DNA of 7,539 nucleotides from an uncultured Armatimonadota bacterium. Lineage in GTDB: Bacteria; Armatimonadota; Armatimonadia; Armatimonadales; Armatimonadaceae. The position numbers and the translations under genes are program-made. The notes below the pieces were generated by a model, which worked only from the letters and a program-made list of their open reading frames with translations, was not told where the DNA came from and ran no database searches. Below, piece by piece: positions 1 through 6,014 of the stretch (positions are counted from its first letter, which is position 1; each line of letters begins with the position of its first letter). The stretch lies in assembly GCA_903881535.1 (NCBI GenBank), contig CAIRTT010000223.1, positions 1-7,539 of the forward strand, in the 5' to 3' direction.

Positions 1-900
1 CCAGGAATAGCCTGGAGCCGGAGCTTCCTTGGCAGCAGCAATCGTGGAGCCGAGCATCACGGCATCAGCGCCTGCGGCAATGGCCTTCGAGATGTCGCCG
101 CCGTTGCGGATACCGCCATCCGTGATGATTGGAACGTAGCGTCCTGTCTGTTCGAAGTAGTCATCCCGTGCGGCTGCACAGTCTGCCGTGGCGGTGATCT
201 GTGGAACACCAATTCCAAGGACTTTACGGCTGGTACAGATATGTCCGGGGCCAACGCCCACGAGGATTGCGGCGGCGCCGGCTTCCATCAGGTCGTACGT
301 GGCCTGATAGCCAACTGTGTTTCCAACAATGACAGGGATTGGGGAATTCTTGCAGAATTCAGCGATAGGGAACTCAGGAATCGTGGATGATTCAAACTTT
401 ACGGTTCCGACAGTGCTCTGGATAACAAAGACATCGGCGCCGGCAGCAACTGCAGCTTCCGCTGCCTTGTGTGCCGTATGCGGTGCGGCGGCTACCGCAG
501 CGATTCCGCCATTTGCCTTGATTTCCTTGATACGGAGGGCGATCAGGTCGGCGCGCACAGGCGCGGCTGCGTAGAGGCTTTGGATGAACCGGATGACACC
601 CTCGGCAGGGTGATCAGCAATCTGTTGAAGAATCTCTTCGGCGTTCTCATAGCGTGTCTGAATACCATCGAGGTTTAGCACCGCAAGTCCGCCAAGTCGG
701 CTCATTTCCGCGGCCAGTGCGGGATTGACTGCACCATCGAGGCTGGATGCAAGAATCGGACACTGAATCGTCAGGTTGCCGAGCTTCCAGGTAACGTCGA
801 CATCTTTTGCATCGATGACGAGAGGACCAGGGGCCAATGCCACTTCATCAAATCCGTACGCCCTGCGGGCGACCCGCCGTCCACCAACTGTAATGTCCAC
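1..900 (-). CDS. guaB3: GuaB3-family IMP dehydrogenase-related protein (3' end outside window)
   Basis: 300 codons are visible, reading leftward off the window edge, so the C-terminus is missing (family members are usually about 370-390 aa). The protein is an IMPDH/GMP reductase type (beta/alpha)8 barrel of purine nucleotide metabolism in the cytoplasm. The N-terminal RRAYGFDEVAL (residues 12-22) is typical of GuaB3. The catalytic loop is GVGPGHICTSR (215-225) with the expected nucleophile Cys222. The nucleotide phosphate-binding segment DGGIRNGGDISKA (261-273) is followed by GADAVMLGS. There is no CBS pair between barrel strands, which separates it from full-length GuaB. The start is GTG at 900, chosen because a perfect AGGAGG lies 7 nt upstream and the encoded N-terminus matches the family. 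Upstream the frame stays open to 1296, so a longer form cannot be excluded by stops. Whether it acts as IMPDH or in another reaction cannot be read from the sequence. It is divergent from the PEP-CTERM gene. Confidence 0.92.
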   Translation of the reverse strand, partial: MDITVGGRRVARRAYGFDEVALAPGPLVIDAKDVDVTWKLGNLTIQCPILASSLDGAVNPALAAEMSRLGGLAVLNLDGIQTRYENAEEILQQIADHPAEGVIRFIQSLYAAAPVRADLIALRIKEIKANGGIAAVAAAPHTAHKAAEAAVAAGADVFVIQSTVGTVKFESSTIPEFPIAEFCKNSPIPVIVGNTVGYQATYDLMEAGAAAILVGVGPGHICTSRKVLGIGVPQITATADCAAARDDYFEQTGRYVPIITDGGIRNGGDISKAIAAGADAVMLGSTIAAAKEAPAPGYSW

Positions 901-907
901 GTCAATG

Positions 908-913
908 CCTCCT
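908..913 (-). promoter_or_regulatory. Shine-Dalgarno site of guaB3
   Basis: On the minus strand AGGAGG stands 7 nt before the GTG at 900. It decides the start of guaB3, because the reading frame is open for another 131 codons upstream and holds other possible starts (ATG at 1176, GTG at 1260). Confidence 0.8.
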
Positions 914-1100
914 ATGCAACAAGAAATGTTACCATCTGCGACCGAACTCCCGGGTGAAGGGTGGATAGTTGTGATGTCAGCATTTCCAGGCCGTGCGTCG
1001 AGGGCTTGCTTGACGCTTGTTATGCCGGCTTGCCGTTTCCCATTCCTTTCAAGTCCACACAAAATCTCGCTTAAATGTTCCTCAACAGTGCAGCAAAAAA

Positions 1101-1168
1101 AAGCGTTTCGGAACTCCACCACTTCGCTAAAAACAGAAGAAATTTGTTCTAAAAGTGTAGTAATTGCC
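1101..1168 (+). repeat. Direct repeat copy A (90-bp period)
   Basis: This copy aligns without gaps to 1191-1258, with 51 of 68 bases identical by my count. It begins with AAGCGTTTCG and ends with the 18-mer AAAAGTGTAGTAATTGCC, both identical in the two copies; the middle 40 bases match at 23 positions. A looser third match may lie just upstream at about 1031-1093 (CGTTTC, then GTTC, then AGTGCAG at similar spacing). On the minus strand the copy reads AITTLLEQISSVFSEVVEF then RNA in the frame of guaB3. Confidence 0.75.
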
Positions 1169-1190
1169 GTATCCATTCGTCCTAGACGAC

Positions 1191-1258
1191 AAGCGTTTCG
1201 CAAGCCCGTGATTTCACCAAATAGAAAAGAAAAATTCTCAAAAAGTGTAGTAATTGCC
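1191..1258 (+). repeat. Direct repeat copy B (90-bp period)
   Basis: Second copy, ending 35 bp before the PEP-CTERM start codon. It shares the same conserved ends as copy A. On the minus strand it reads AITTLFENFSFLFGEITGL then RNA, keeping the hydrophobic pattern of copy A. It could be a duplicated regulatory site or a duplicated protein segment; the sequence alone does not decide. Confidence 0.75.
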
Positions 1259-1293
1259 ACAATTTTTACGATTGGTGATGTGGAGGAACTCTT

Positions 1294-2040
1294 ATGTCAT
1301 CAACGCATCATCCCGCAGCGGTCAAGTCTCTTGGCTGTGTGCTCAAAGTCATCGTCTGTTTACTGCTACTAGCTGCCCCGTGTCACGCACAGCAATTTCA
1401 AATTCGCTATTCCTTTACCGGGCTACCCGGAAATCAGATCACCACGCTGCCTCTCGCTGACAGCGTCCCGAATCTCCTAACTGTCTCAGGAATCACCCGC
1501 GGTAGCGGGATCACCACCGTCGCTGGTAGTGGCGGGATGGCCGCTGGTGGCTGGACAACCACCATATTTGATCCAAATGACTACTTCACTCTCAACCTGT
1601 CATCCGCATTCGGTTACCGCGTCCGCGTTGATTCCATCAGCTTTGCGGAACGCAGAAGCCTCACCGGTCCACACGGTATGGAATTACGGACTAGCAACGA
1701 TACCTTTGGCCAGTCGATATACAGCGCTACGCTCCCGGATGACGCGAAAGTTCGACGACACGATGCACAAACTGGAGGAATCTGGGCAGATGAAACAGTA
1801 CCCCTCGAGGTTCGCTTCTATGGGTATCAGGCAGAATCTGCAAGCGGTACCTGGAGACTTGGCGGGAGCACGACCGCATCAGATAACCCAAATGGCCTAA
1901 GCACCGACCTTCTTATCAGCGGCTGGCTGGAACCCAGTGCGACGGTCGCCCCTGAACCAGCAAGTCTCGGGCTGATGCTTGGGGTGCTCCCAGTAATCGG
2001 ATGCGTGTGTCTCTGCCGAAATAAAGTGAGACATGTGTGA
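1294..2040 (+). CDS. PEP-CTERM sorting domain protein, exported
   Basis: A 248-aa secreted protein. Residues 1-32 are a signal peptide: K11 and K18 in the n-region, hydrophobic core VIVCLLLLAA, likely cleavage after CHA at 32. The C-terminus carries the sorting signal APEPAS (219-224), then a membrane segment (about 225-241) and a basic tail RNKVRHV. PEP-CTERM signals are processed by an exosortase for surface or exopolysaccharide-linked display; no exosortase gene lies in the window. The body (about 33-215) resembles a recurrent PEP-CTERM beta-rich type, with an ITRGSGI segment (67-73), GW near 85-87, DYF (96-98), ERRSLTGP (119-126) and SASGTWRL (182-189); its substrate is unknown. The start ATG has GGAGG 7 nt upstream. 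No terminator follows closely; the first intrinsic terminator is at 2225-2257 and may belong to the next gene's leader. Two direct repeats lie just upstream. Confidence 0.88.
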   Translation: MSSTHHPAAVKSLGCVLKVIVCLLLLAAPCHAQQFQIRYSFTGLPGNQITTLPLADSVPNLLTVSGITRGSGITTVAGSGGMAAGGWTTTIFDPNDYFTLNLSSAFGYRVRVDSISFAERRSLTGPHGMELRTSNDTFGQSIYSATLPDDAKVRRHDAQTGGIWADETVPLEVRFYGYQAESASGTWRLGGSTTASDNPNGLSTDLLISGWLEPSATVAPEPASLGLMLGVLPVIGCVCLCRNKVRHV

Positions 2041-2175
2041 GACGTCGGACTTCAAATTTATCTCATCACGAGGCATTCAATGTAGTCTGTAAAGTAGTAA
2101 GTCGTCCGCTAGAGTGTGATTAGTTGCGCATTGATTGATATTGGTTGCAATCTCTTGCAGAGGACATCGAACAGG

Positions 2176-2230
2176 GGCCGCGGTAATATAAACACATCGA
2201 TGGTTGAAAAACCCGATGATTACTGCGGCC
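2176..2230 (+). ncRNA. Candidate structured leader hairpin (antiterminator-like)
   Basis: A strong imperfect hairpin. GGCCGCGGTAAT (2176-2187) pairs with ATTACTGCGGCC (2219-2230) over 12 bp with one G-U. After a 7-nt one-sided bulge (2188-2194), CATCG (2195-2199) pairs with CGATG (2214-2218). Past a 2-nt bulge, GGTT (2202-2205) pairs with AACC (2210-2213), closed by a GAAA tetraloop (2206-2209). Its 3' arm shares bases 2225-2230 with the 5' arm of the terminator, so the two cannot form together. I do not recognise a named riboswitch class. A ligand, protein or no regulator at all is possible. Confidence 0.5.
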
Positions 2231-2257
2231 GCTGATTAGCGGGCGCTTTTTGTTTTT
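2225..2257 (+). terminator. Rho-independent terminator abutting the DUF3445 start codon
   Basis: GCGGCCGC (2225-2232) pairs with GCGGGCGC (2239-2246) with one G-G mismatch and a 6-nt loop TGATTA. The T-rich tail TTTTTGTTTTT occupies 2247-2257 and the next base begins the ATG of the DUF3445 gene. It either ends transcripts from the PEP-CTERM gene 185 nt upstream or works as an attenuator for the gene behind it. Confidence 0.65.
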
Positions 2258-3148
2258 ATGGACTCCAGGCTTCCAGACATCCCGCGTTACCGGCCATTTC
2301 ACAAAGGCATCTACACAACCACGCCAAGTCTAATCCCGCTTGGAACCGATTTTGGCAACGGAGTCCTTGATGCCATCCCGCTCCAGCTCGACCGGGGCAG
2401 TGCGGCACTCATTGCAAATAAGCACCAGATACAGACCTACCGACCACTCATCCTGATGTCTGACCTAAGCGAGCCCGTCGCACATGCTGCAATCGAATTG
2501 CTATCTTATGAACGGGACATCGCGCAGACAACTGTTGGCGATGTTTATCCTGCCACGACGCAGCTCGACGAAATTTGGCGCGAAACGACAAACTCACTCG
2601 AAAGTCGATTTAATGCTCTCGCACTAGCGATTGGCGAAGACATCGCGATTGTCGAAATTGATTCAGAAGGTAATGATCGTAACGCCCTGATGTCGATTGC
2701 TGCGCCAAGCCGCTGGGCACCGGAAGAAAAAATCGGCCGCTCGTTCGTCGCGACACATACCCCCGTTCCAAATATGGAAAAAACATTGGCTGTGGCCGCA
2801 AAGCTGCAGCAAATGCTCCTCGAGCGCGGACCGTTTGTTCGTTTCACCTGGGGCATTTCCACCACGCCTGCGCTAGATACACATCCCAGTGTCACGGAGC
2901 CACCCTACGCCGGCGGGGATGCTTGGCTGCGCACGGAACGCCAGGTCATCCGGCGTATCCCCGAACACAAAGCATTTCTGTTTACGATTCGTGTGATGGT
3001 CGAACCGCTATCCGATATACGAAAATCAATCACCGATGCTAGTGCTCTCGCTGCTGCGCTGCGCAGCATGGATGAGAAGAGTCGGATTTATAAATCTGTG
3101 GATGGTCATGTAGATGCGCTGTGTGCGTATCTCTTAGAATCCTCTTAG
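2258..3148 (+). CDS. DUF3445 / HDOD family protein (heme-dependent oxidative N-demethylase alpha-like)
   Basis: This 296-aa protein matches the DUF3445 (HDOD) family, which includes the heme-containing subunit of dimethylamine monooxygenase. Recognisable blocks are the N-terminal RYRPFHKG (10-17), LALAIGEDIAIV (121-132), APSRWAPEEKIG (149-160) followed by HTPVP (167-171), FTWGI (196-200), LRTERQVIRRIP (224-235) and FTIRVMVEPL (242-251). Length and motif order fit a complete member. No genes for the usual partner subunits (reductase, ferredoxin-like) are in the window, so substrate and activity are inference. ATG 2258 is the only usable start: the family motif begins at residue 10, no other start codon lies before it, and an in-frame TAG sits at 2237-2239. 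There is no Shine-Dalgarno; the ATG directly follows a terminator T-tract. The stop overlaps the rnz stop on the other strand by 4 bases. Confidence 0.82.
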   Translation: MDSRLPDIPRYRPFHKGIYTTTPSLIPLGTDFGNGVLDAIPLQLDRGSAALIANKHQIQTYRPLILMSDLSEPVAHAAIELLSYERDIAQTTVGDVYPATTQLDEIWRETTNSLESRFNALALAIGEDIAIVEIDSEGNDRNALMSIAAPSRWAPEEKIGRSFVATHTPVPNMEKTLAVAAKLQQMLLERGPFVRFTWGISTTPALDTHPSVTEPPYAGGDAWLRTERQVIRRIPEHKAFLFTIRVMVEPLSDIRKSITDASALAAALRSMDEKSRIYKSVDGHVDALCAYLLESS

Positions 3149-4092
3149 GATGTCTGTCTCTCGATAGAGAACCGCTGGAAGTCACCGGCAAGCCGGGTGT
3201 TTGGAAACACTGTCTGCGCATCCTGTAAGAGCATCTCAATCCCTACATCTGCAGGTTCCGGATCATATCTGCTTGAGAAATGGGTGAGAATCAACTCTTT
3301 GACGCCAGCGCTTAAAGCGACTTCTGCCGCTTCGCGGCTTGTTGAGTGCGCTGACTTCTCAGCCTGTACCTGTTCGCTTGCATGAAATGTTGCTTCGTGG
3401 ATAAGTAAATCCGCACCAGCGGCGAGGGCAATAACGGCATCCGATGGACGTGTGTCACCCGAATACACCGTCATGCGTCCGCGCTTGGTTTCACCCACAT
3501 AGTCAGCGCCATTAACCACACGGCCATCCGGGAGCGTGACAATCTCTCCCGCCTTCAACTGCCCAAACAGGCGTCCAGGTGGCAAGCCATCCGCCTTCGC
3601 CTTCTCAATATCGAATGCGCCCGGGTTGTCCGCCTCGCGTATTCGGTACGCATAACTTTCGGTGCGATGGTCCGTCGGACACACATCCACGGTAAATCCT
3701 AGCTCTGTGAGCGACCATCCAGCTGCAACCACATCGTTCACAATCGGATACGCCGGTCGGTTACCGGTCAGTCGCAGCGTACTGTTCAGCCAACGTCCAA
3801 GGCCATCCGGGCCGTGAATCGTAACCTCGGATGCTCCACCCAGCGCGAGTCCCCGGCTTGCGAGGAGCCCTGGCAGACCATAGAAGTGATCGCCGTGCAG
3901 ATGCGTTACGAAAATCCGCGTGAGCTGACTTAGGCGTAAATGGGGCATCCGCAAAAGCTGATGCTGCGTGCCCTCGCCGCAGTCAAATAACCACCACTCA
4001 CTGCGTTGCGGCAGACGTAGCGCTAAAGATGACACATTTCGTGTACGGCTGGGAGTCCCCGCGCCTGTTCCTAGAAATGTCCACTCCAGCAC
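3145..4092 (-). CDS. rnz: Ribonuclease Z (tRNA 3' endonuclease)
   Basis: This 315-aa enzyme is a full-length short-form RNase Z, a metallo-beta-lactamase-fold zinc endonuclease that cuts 3' trailers from tRNA precursors. Seen: N-terminal FLGTGAGTPSRTRN (6-19); metal motif HLHGDH (64-69); PTDHRTESYAYR with His142; the flexible exosite arm around 155-190 (GAFDIEKAKADGL, FGQLKAGE); SGDTRP with metal ligand Asp213; HEATF (232-236); AHSTSREAA with His249; and THFSSRY with His271. All expected metal ligands are present, so it should be active. The start is GTG at 4092, immediately after the TAA of nrnA with no gap. GGGAG 7 nt upstream lies inside the nrnA coding end, so the two are probably translationally coupled. 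The stop TAA (3147-3145) overlaps the stop of the convergent DUF3445 gene. Confidence 0.95.
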   Translation of the reverse strand: MLEWTFLGTGAGTPSRTRNVSSLALRLPQRSEWWLFDCGEGTQHQLLRMPHLRLSQLTRIFVTHLHGDHFYGLPGLLASRGLALGGASEVTIHGPDGLGRWLNSTLRLTGNRPAYPIVNDVVAAGWSLTELGFTVDVCPTDHRTESYAYRIREADNPGAFDIEKAKADGLPPGRLFGQLKAGEIVTLPDGRVVNGADYVGETKRGRMTVYSGDTRPSDAVIALAAGADLLIHEATFHASEQVQAEKSAHSTSREAAEVALSAGVKELILTHFSSRYDPEPADVGIEMLLQDAQTVFPNTRLAGDFQRFSIERQTS

Positions 4093-5088
4093 TTAATGCA
4101 CTCCCGCCTCGGCAAGCGCATCTAATATTTGGCGCAGAGCTTCATCTCCAGTCGCTGCCTCAACGGTACACCCGCTCGCCAGACGGTGACCACCTCCACC
4201 AAACCGAGCCGCTACTTTGGATACATCAATGCCTTCAGAGCACCGCAGGCTTGTACGGAAGCCACCACCAGCCTGTTCGCGCATCAGAATCGCCACTTTG
4301 GCCCCGCGGACGCTGCGTAGTGCATGCGAAACGCCATCCGTTTCGGAATCTAACGCTCCCGTTGCCGCGAAGTCGCTCAGCTTTATGATGCTCCAAACAA
4401 TAGCACCGCCATCACTACGACCCATCTGGACCAAGGCACGCCCGAGGAGGCGCTGCGCGGTTTCCGTGCGGTTTTCAAACACATTTGCGACGATGGCATC
4501 CGCGTTTGCACCGGCGGCCCGAAGCGCCGCTCCAATCTGGAATGTTCCTGCAGTCGTCGCCGGATACCGAAAGCCTCCCGTGTCAGTGTAAATGCCACAC
4601 ATCAGACACTGAGCGATCTCCGCATTTAGCGGAATCCCAAGGACGACCAGCAAATCGTGGACAAGCTCGCACGTGGATGCCCGGTGGCCATCCACAATGC
4701 GGATGTTTCCAAAGACACCACTTGTGACATGGTGATCAATATCAATCACGATGGGGCAACCAAGAATGGTGTCCATGTTGGGGCCCATCCGCTTGGCATC
4801 ACCAGCATCCATCCCGATTCCAAGGTCGTACGTTGCAATCGGGCTGGTCCGCAAAACGGTTGCGGATTCCGGGAGGAACTTCATCGTCTCAGGAACGCCA
4901 TCCGCGCTGAGAATATCGACGTGCTTCCCGATGCTCCGAAGGGCTATCGCAAGTCCGAGCATCGACCCAAGCGCATCGCCATCCGGGTTTACATGACACG
5001 CCAGCGCAATCCGCTCAGCACCGTGGATGGCCGTGGCGGCGGCTTTGAAATCGGCCAGATGGTCATCACTGGGAGTCGGAGTTTGCAT
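4093..5088 (-). CDS. nrnA: DHH-family phosphoesterase, NrnA type (nanoRNase / pAp phosphatase)
   Basis: The 331-aa product has the DHH-DHHA1 layout of bifunctional oligoribonuclease/pAp phosphatase NrnA, which clears 2-5 nt RNAs and dephosphorylates 3'-phosphoadenosine 5'-phosphate in the cytoplasm. From the ATG at 5088: HVNPDGDALGS (32-42) with metal-binding His and Asp; MDAGD (93-97); the signature DIDHH (116-120); YTDTGGF (167-173); and the C-terminal DHHA1 substrate-binding glycine loop FGGGGHRLASGC (296-307). All core motifs are intact and the length is normal. The start is uncertain: GTG at 5109 adds seven residues, and neither start has a clear Shine-Dalgarno. It is the first gene of an operon with rnz. 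The roughly 170-bp gap to the divergent PAP2 gene must hold its promoter, but I see no convincing one. Confidence 0.92.
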   Translation of the reverse strand: MQTPTPSDDHLADFKAAATAIHGAERIALACHVNPDGDALGSMLGLAIALRSIGKHVDILSADGVPETMKFLPESATVLRTSPIATYDLGIGMDAGDAKRMGPNMDTILGCPIVIDIDHHVTSGVFGNIRIVDGHRASTCELVHDLLVVLGIPLNAEIAQCLMCGIYTDTGGFRYPATTAGTFQIGAALRAAGANADAIVANVFENRTETAQRLLGRALVQMGRSDGGAIVWSIIKLSDFAATGALDSETDGVSHALRSVRGAKVAILMREQAGGGFRTSLRCSEGIDVSKVAARFGGGGHRLASGCTVEAATGDEALRQILDALAEAGVH

Positions 5089-5259
5089 ACCCCAGTCTAC
5101 CGGACACACCGCTCTGCTTGACCATCATGAAAAGTCGGGGTCTGTTGATGCAAATACAACCGTGTCTGACATAGGTAGAAAGTCCCAATCTTTAGCAACT
5201 ATCACCTGCTTTGTCCCTGCCTGGTATCTGGTAAGTCGTGTGTGCGATACCATTGCCCA

Positions 5260-5964
5260 ATGGGCGTTTGGCGAAGAATTCTGGGACCGTTGGTCGAGGT
5301 GGTTATCACCCCGATGGCGATTGGAGCGGCTGTGTCTGCGGGCGCTGTTGTATTTTTCCTAAACCTCGCGGATGATATCCGGGAGCAGGATGGCGTCTGG
5401 AAGTTTGACCACGATGGCCTGAACCTTGGAAATGCGCTCCGAACTCCAGAACGGACAGCGATTGCGCGAACGGTCTCCGATCTTGCGCGCCCCGATGTGA
5501 TGTCTGCTGTTGCTCTGGTCAGTGTTGTTATTGCGTGGCGGAGTGTCCGGTTTCGCCGTGAAGCAATCTTAATGGCAATCACCCTCGGTGGGGGCGGCCT
5601 TATCATCGGCACGACAAAGTATCGCTATGGTCGCCAGCGTCCAAGTCTGGTCGAAGCCCTCGCGGTCGAAGAAACTTTCAGCTTCCCAAGTGGTCACTCG
5701 TTTGTCAGTATTTGCTTTTATGGGACCCTCGCGTATTGGTGGATGAAAAACCGCCACTGGCTGGCAAAATTTGGGATCGGATCGATTACGATGCTGTTCA
5801 TCGCCATCGTAGGGGCAAGCCGCGTTTATCTGGGTGTGCATTATCCATCCGATGTGCTTGCGGGGTACGCCGCCGCCCTCCCGTGGCTGGTAGCTTGCCT
5901 TTCCGCATACGAGCGCTCTGAGCGCGAAATAAGTGTTGATGACCTGTTGCTGCTGACGGATTAG
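5260..5964 (+). CDS. PAP2-family membrane phosphatase
   Basis: A 234-aa integral membrane protein of the type 2 phosphatidic acid phosphatase superfamily. The three signature motifs are present: KYRYGRQRP (120-128), FPSGH (142-146) and SRVYLGVHYPSD (187-198), giving the catalytic histidines H146 and H194 and D198. About six hydrophobic segments are visible, the first near residues 12-34, others near 79-93, 102-117, 146-162, 168-186 and 197-215, with the catalytic motifs at their ends. Likely substrates are lipid phosphates such as phosphatidic acid or undecaprenyl pyrophosphate; the sequence does not choose. The acidic, leucine-rich tail (DDLLLLTD) is unremarkable. The start is uncertain: ATG 5260 is preferred over GTG 5242 (six residues longer); neither has a Shine-Dalgarno. 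fucU follows after 50 nt on the same strand, so they may be co-transcribed. Confidence 0.9.
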   Translation: MGVWRRILGPLVEVVITPMAIGAAVSAGAVVFFLNLADDIREQDGVWKFDHDGLNLGNALRTPERTAIARTVSDLARPDVMSAVALVSVVIAWRSVRFRREAILMAITLGGGGLIIGTTKYRYGRQRPSLVEALAVEETFSFPSGHSFVSICFYGTLAYWWMKNRHWLAKFGIGSITMLFIAIVGASRVYLGVHYPSDVLAGYAAALPWLVACLSAYERSEREISVDDLLLLTD

Positions 5965-5982
5965 AGGCATCATGGGATGTCA

Positions 5983-5999
5983 GGGCATGACAAATGCCC
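5983..5999 (+). other. Small hairpin just before the fucU ribosome binding site
   Basis: GGGCAT (5983-5988) and ATGCCC (5994-5999) form a perfect 6-bp stem with loop GACAA, ending one base before the AAAGGAG of fucU. There is no T-tract, so it is not an intrinsic terminator. It may stabilise the fucU message or mark a processing point; chance is possible. Confidence 0.4.
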
Positions 6000-6000
6000 A

Positions 6001-6007
6001 AAAGGAG
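6001..6007 (+). promoter_or_regulatory. Shine-Dalgarno site of fucU
   Basis: AAAGGAG lies 7 nt before ATG 6015. It decides the start over the in-frame upstream ATG at 5994, which would place this site inside the coding sequence. Confidence 0.8.
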
Positions 6008-6014
6008 AAATCGC

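Larger units (their letters stand above)
901..1293. other. Divergent intergenic region between guaB3 and PEP-CTERM gene
   Basis: This 393-bp region should hold the promoters of both flanking genes. It is more A/T-rich than the genes, with A-runs on the plus strand from about 1095 to 1265. It contains a pair of direct repeats (1101-1168 and 1191-1258). I could not assign a convincing -35/-10 pair on either strand. The minus-strand frame continuous with guaB3 has no stop from 900 back to 1296; the first upstream stop is TGA at 1299-1297. That is unusual for non-coding DNA of this composition. The GGAGG of the plus-strand gene is at 1282-1286. Confidence 0.6.

Noticed and set aside
898..1176. 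Extended GuaB3 start at ATG 1176
   Set aside because: It would add 92 residues not seen in the family, and the only nearby AGGA is 3 nt from the ATG. The perfect AGGAGG before GTG 900 is far better. Kept as a finding, not as the annotated start.
1101..1258. CRISPR array
   Set aside because: Only two imperfect 68-bp copies with a 22-bp gap; neither repeat nor spacer lengths fit an array and no cas gene is near.
776..1372. Plus-strand open frame of 198 codons spanning guaB3's 5' end and the repeat region
   Set aside because: It overlaps guaB3 antisense and the well-supported start of the PEP-CTERM gene in another frame, has no ribosome binding site and no recognisable domain. In the repeats its first codon position, not its second, is the most conserved.
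2041..2257. Known riboswitch or small RNA class (c-di-GMP, fluoride, SRP RNA, 6S RNA, hammerhead)
   Set aside because: None of the conserved cores I know for these could be matched; only the helix pairs are supported.
2120..2302. Minus-strand 60-codon frame across the leader
   Set aside because: Crosses the hairpin, terminator and start of the DUF3445 gene; no ribosome binding site or protein-like features.
2545..2895. Minus-strand frame of 116 codons inside the DUF3445 gene
   Set aside because: Antisense shadow of a gene with recognisable family motifs on the plus strand.
5089..5259. Promoters for nrnA and the PAP2 gene
   Set aside because: Candidate boxes such as TTGATG on the plus strand lack a matching -10 at proper spacing; nothing reached a level worth annotating.
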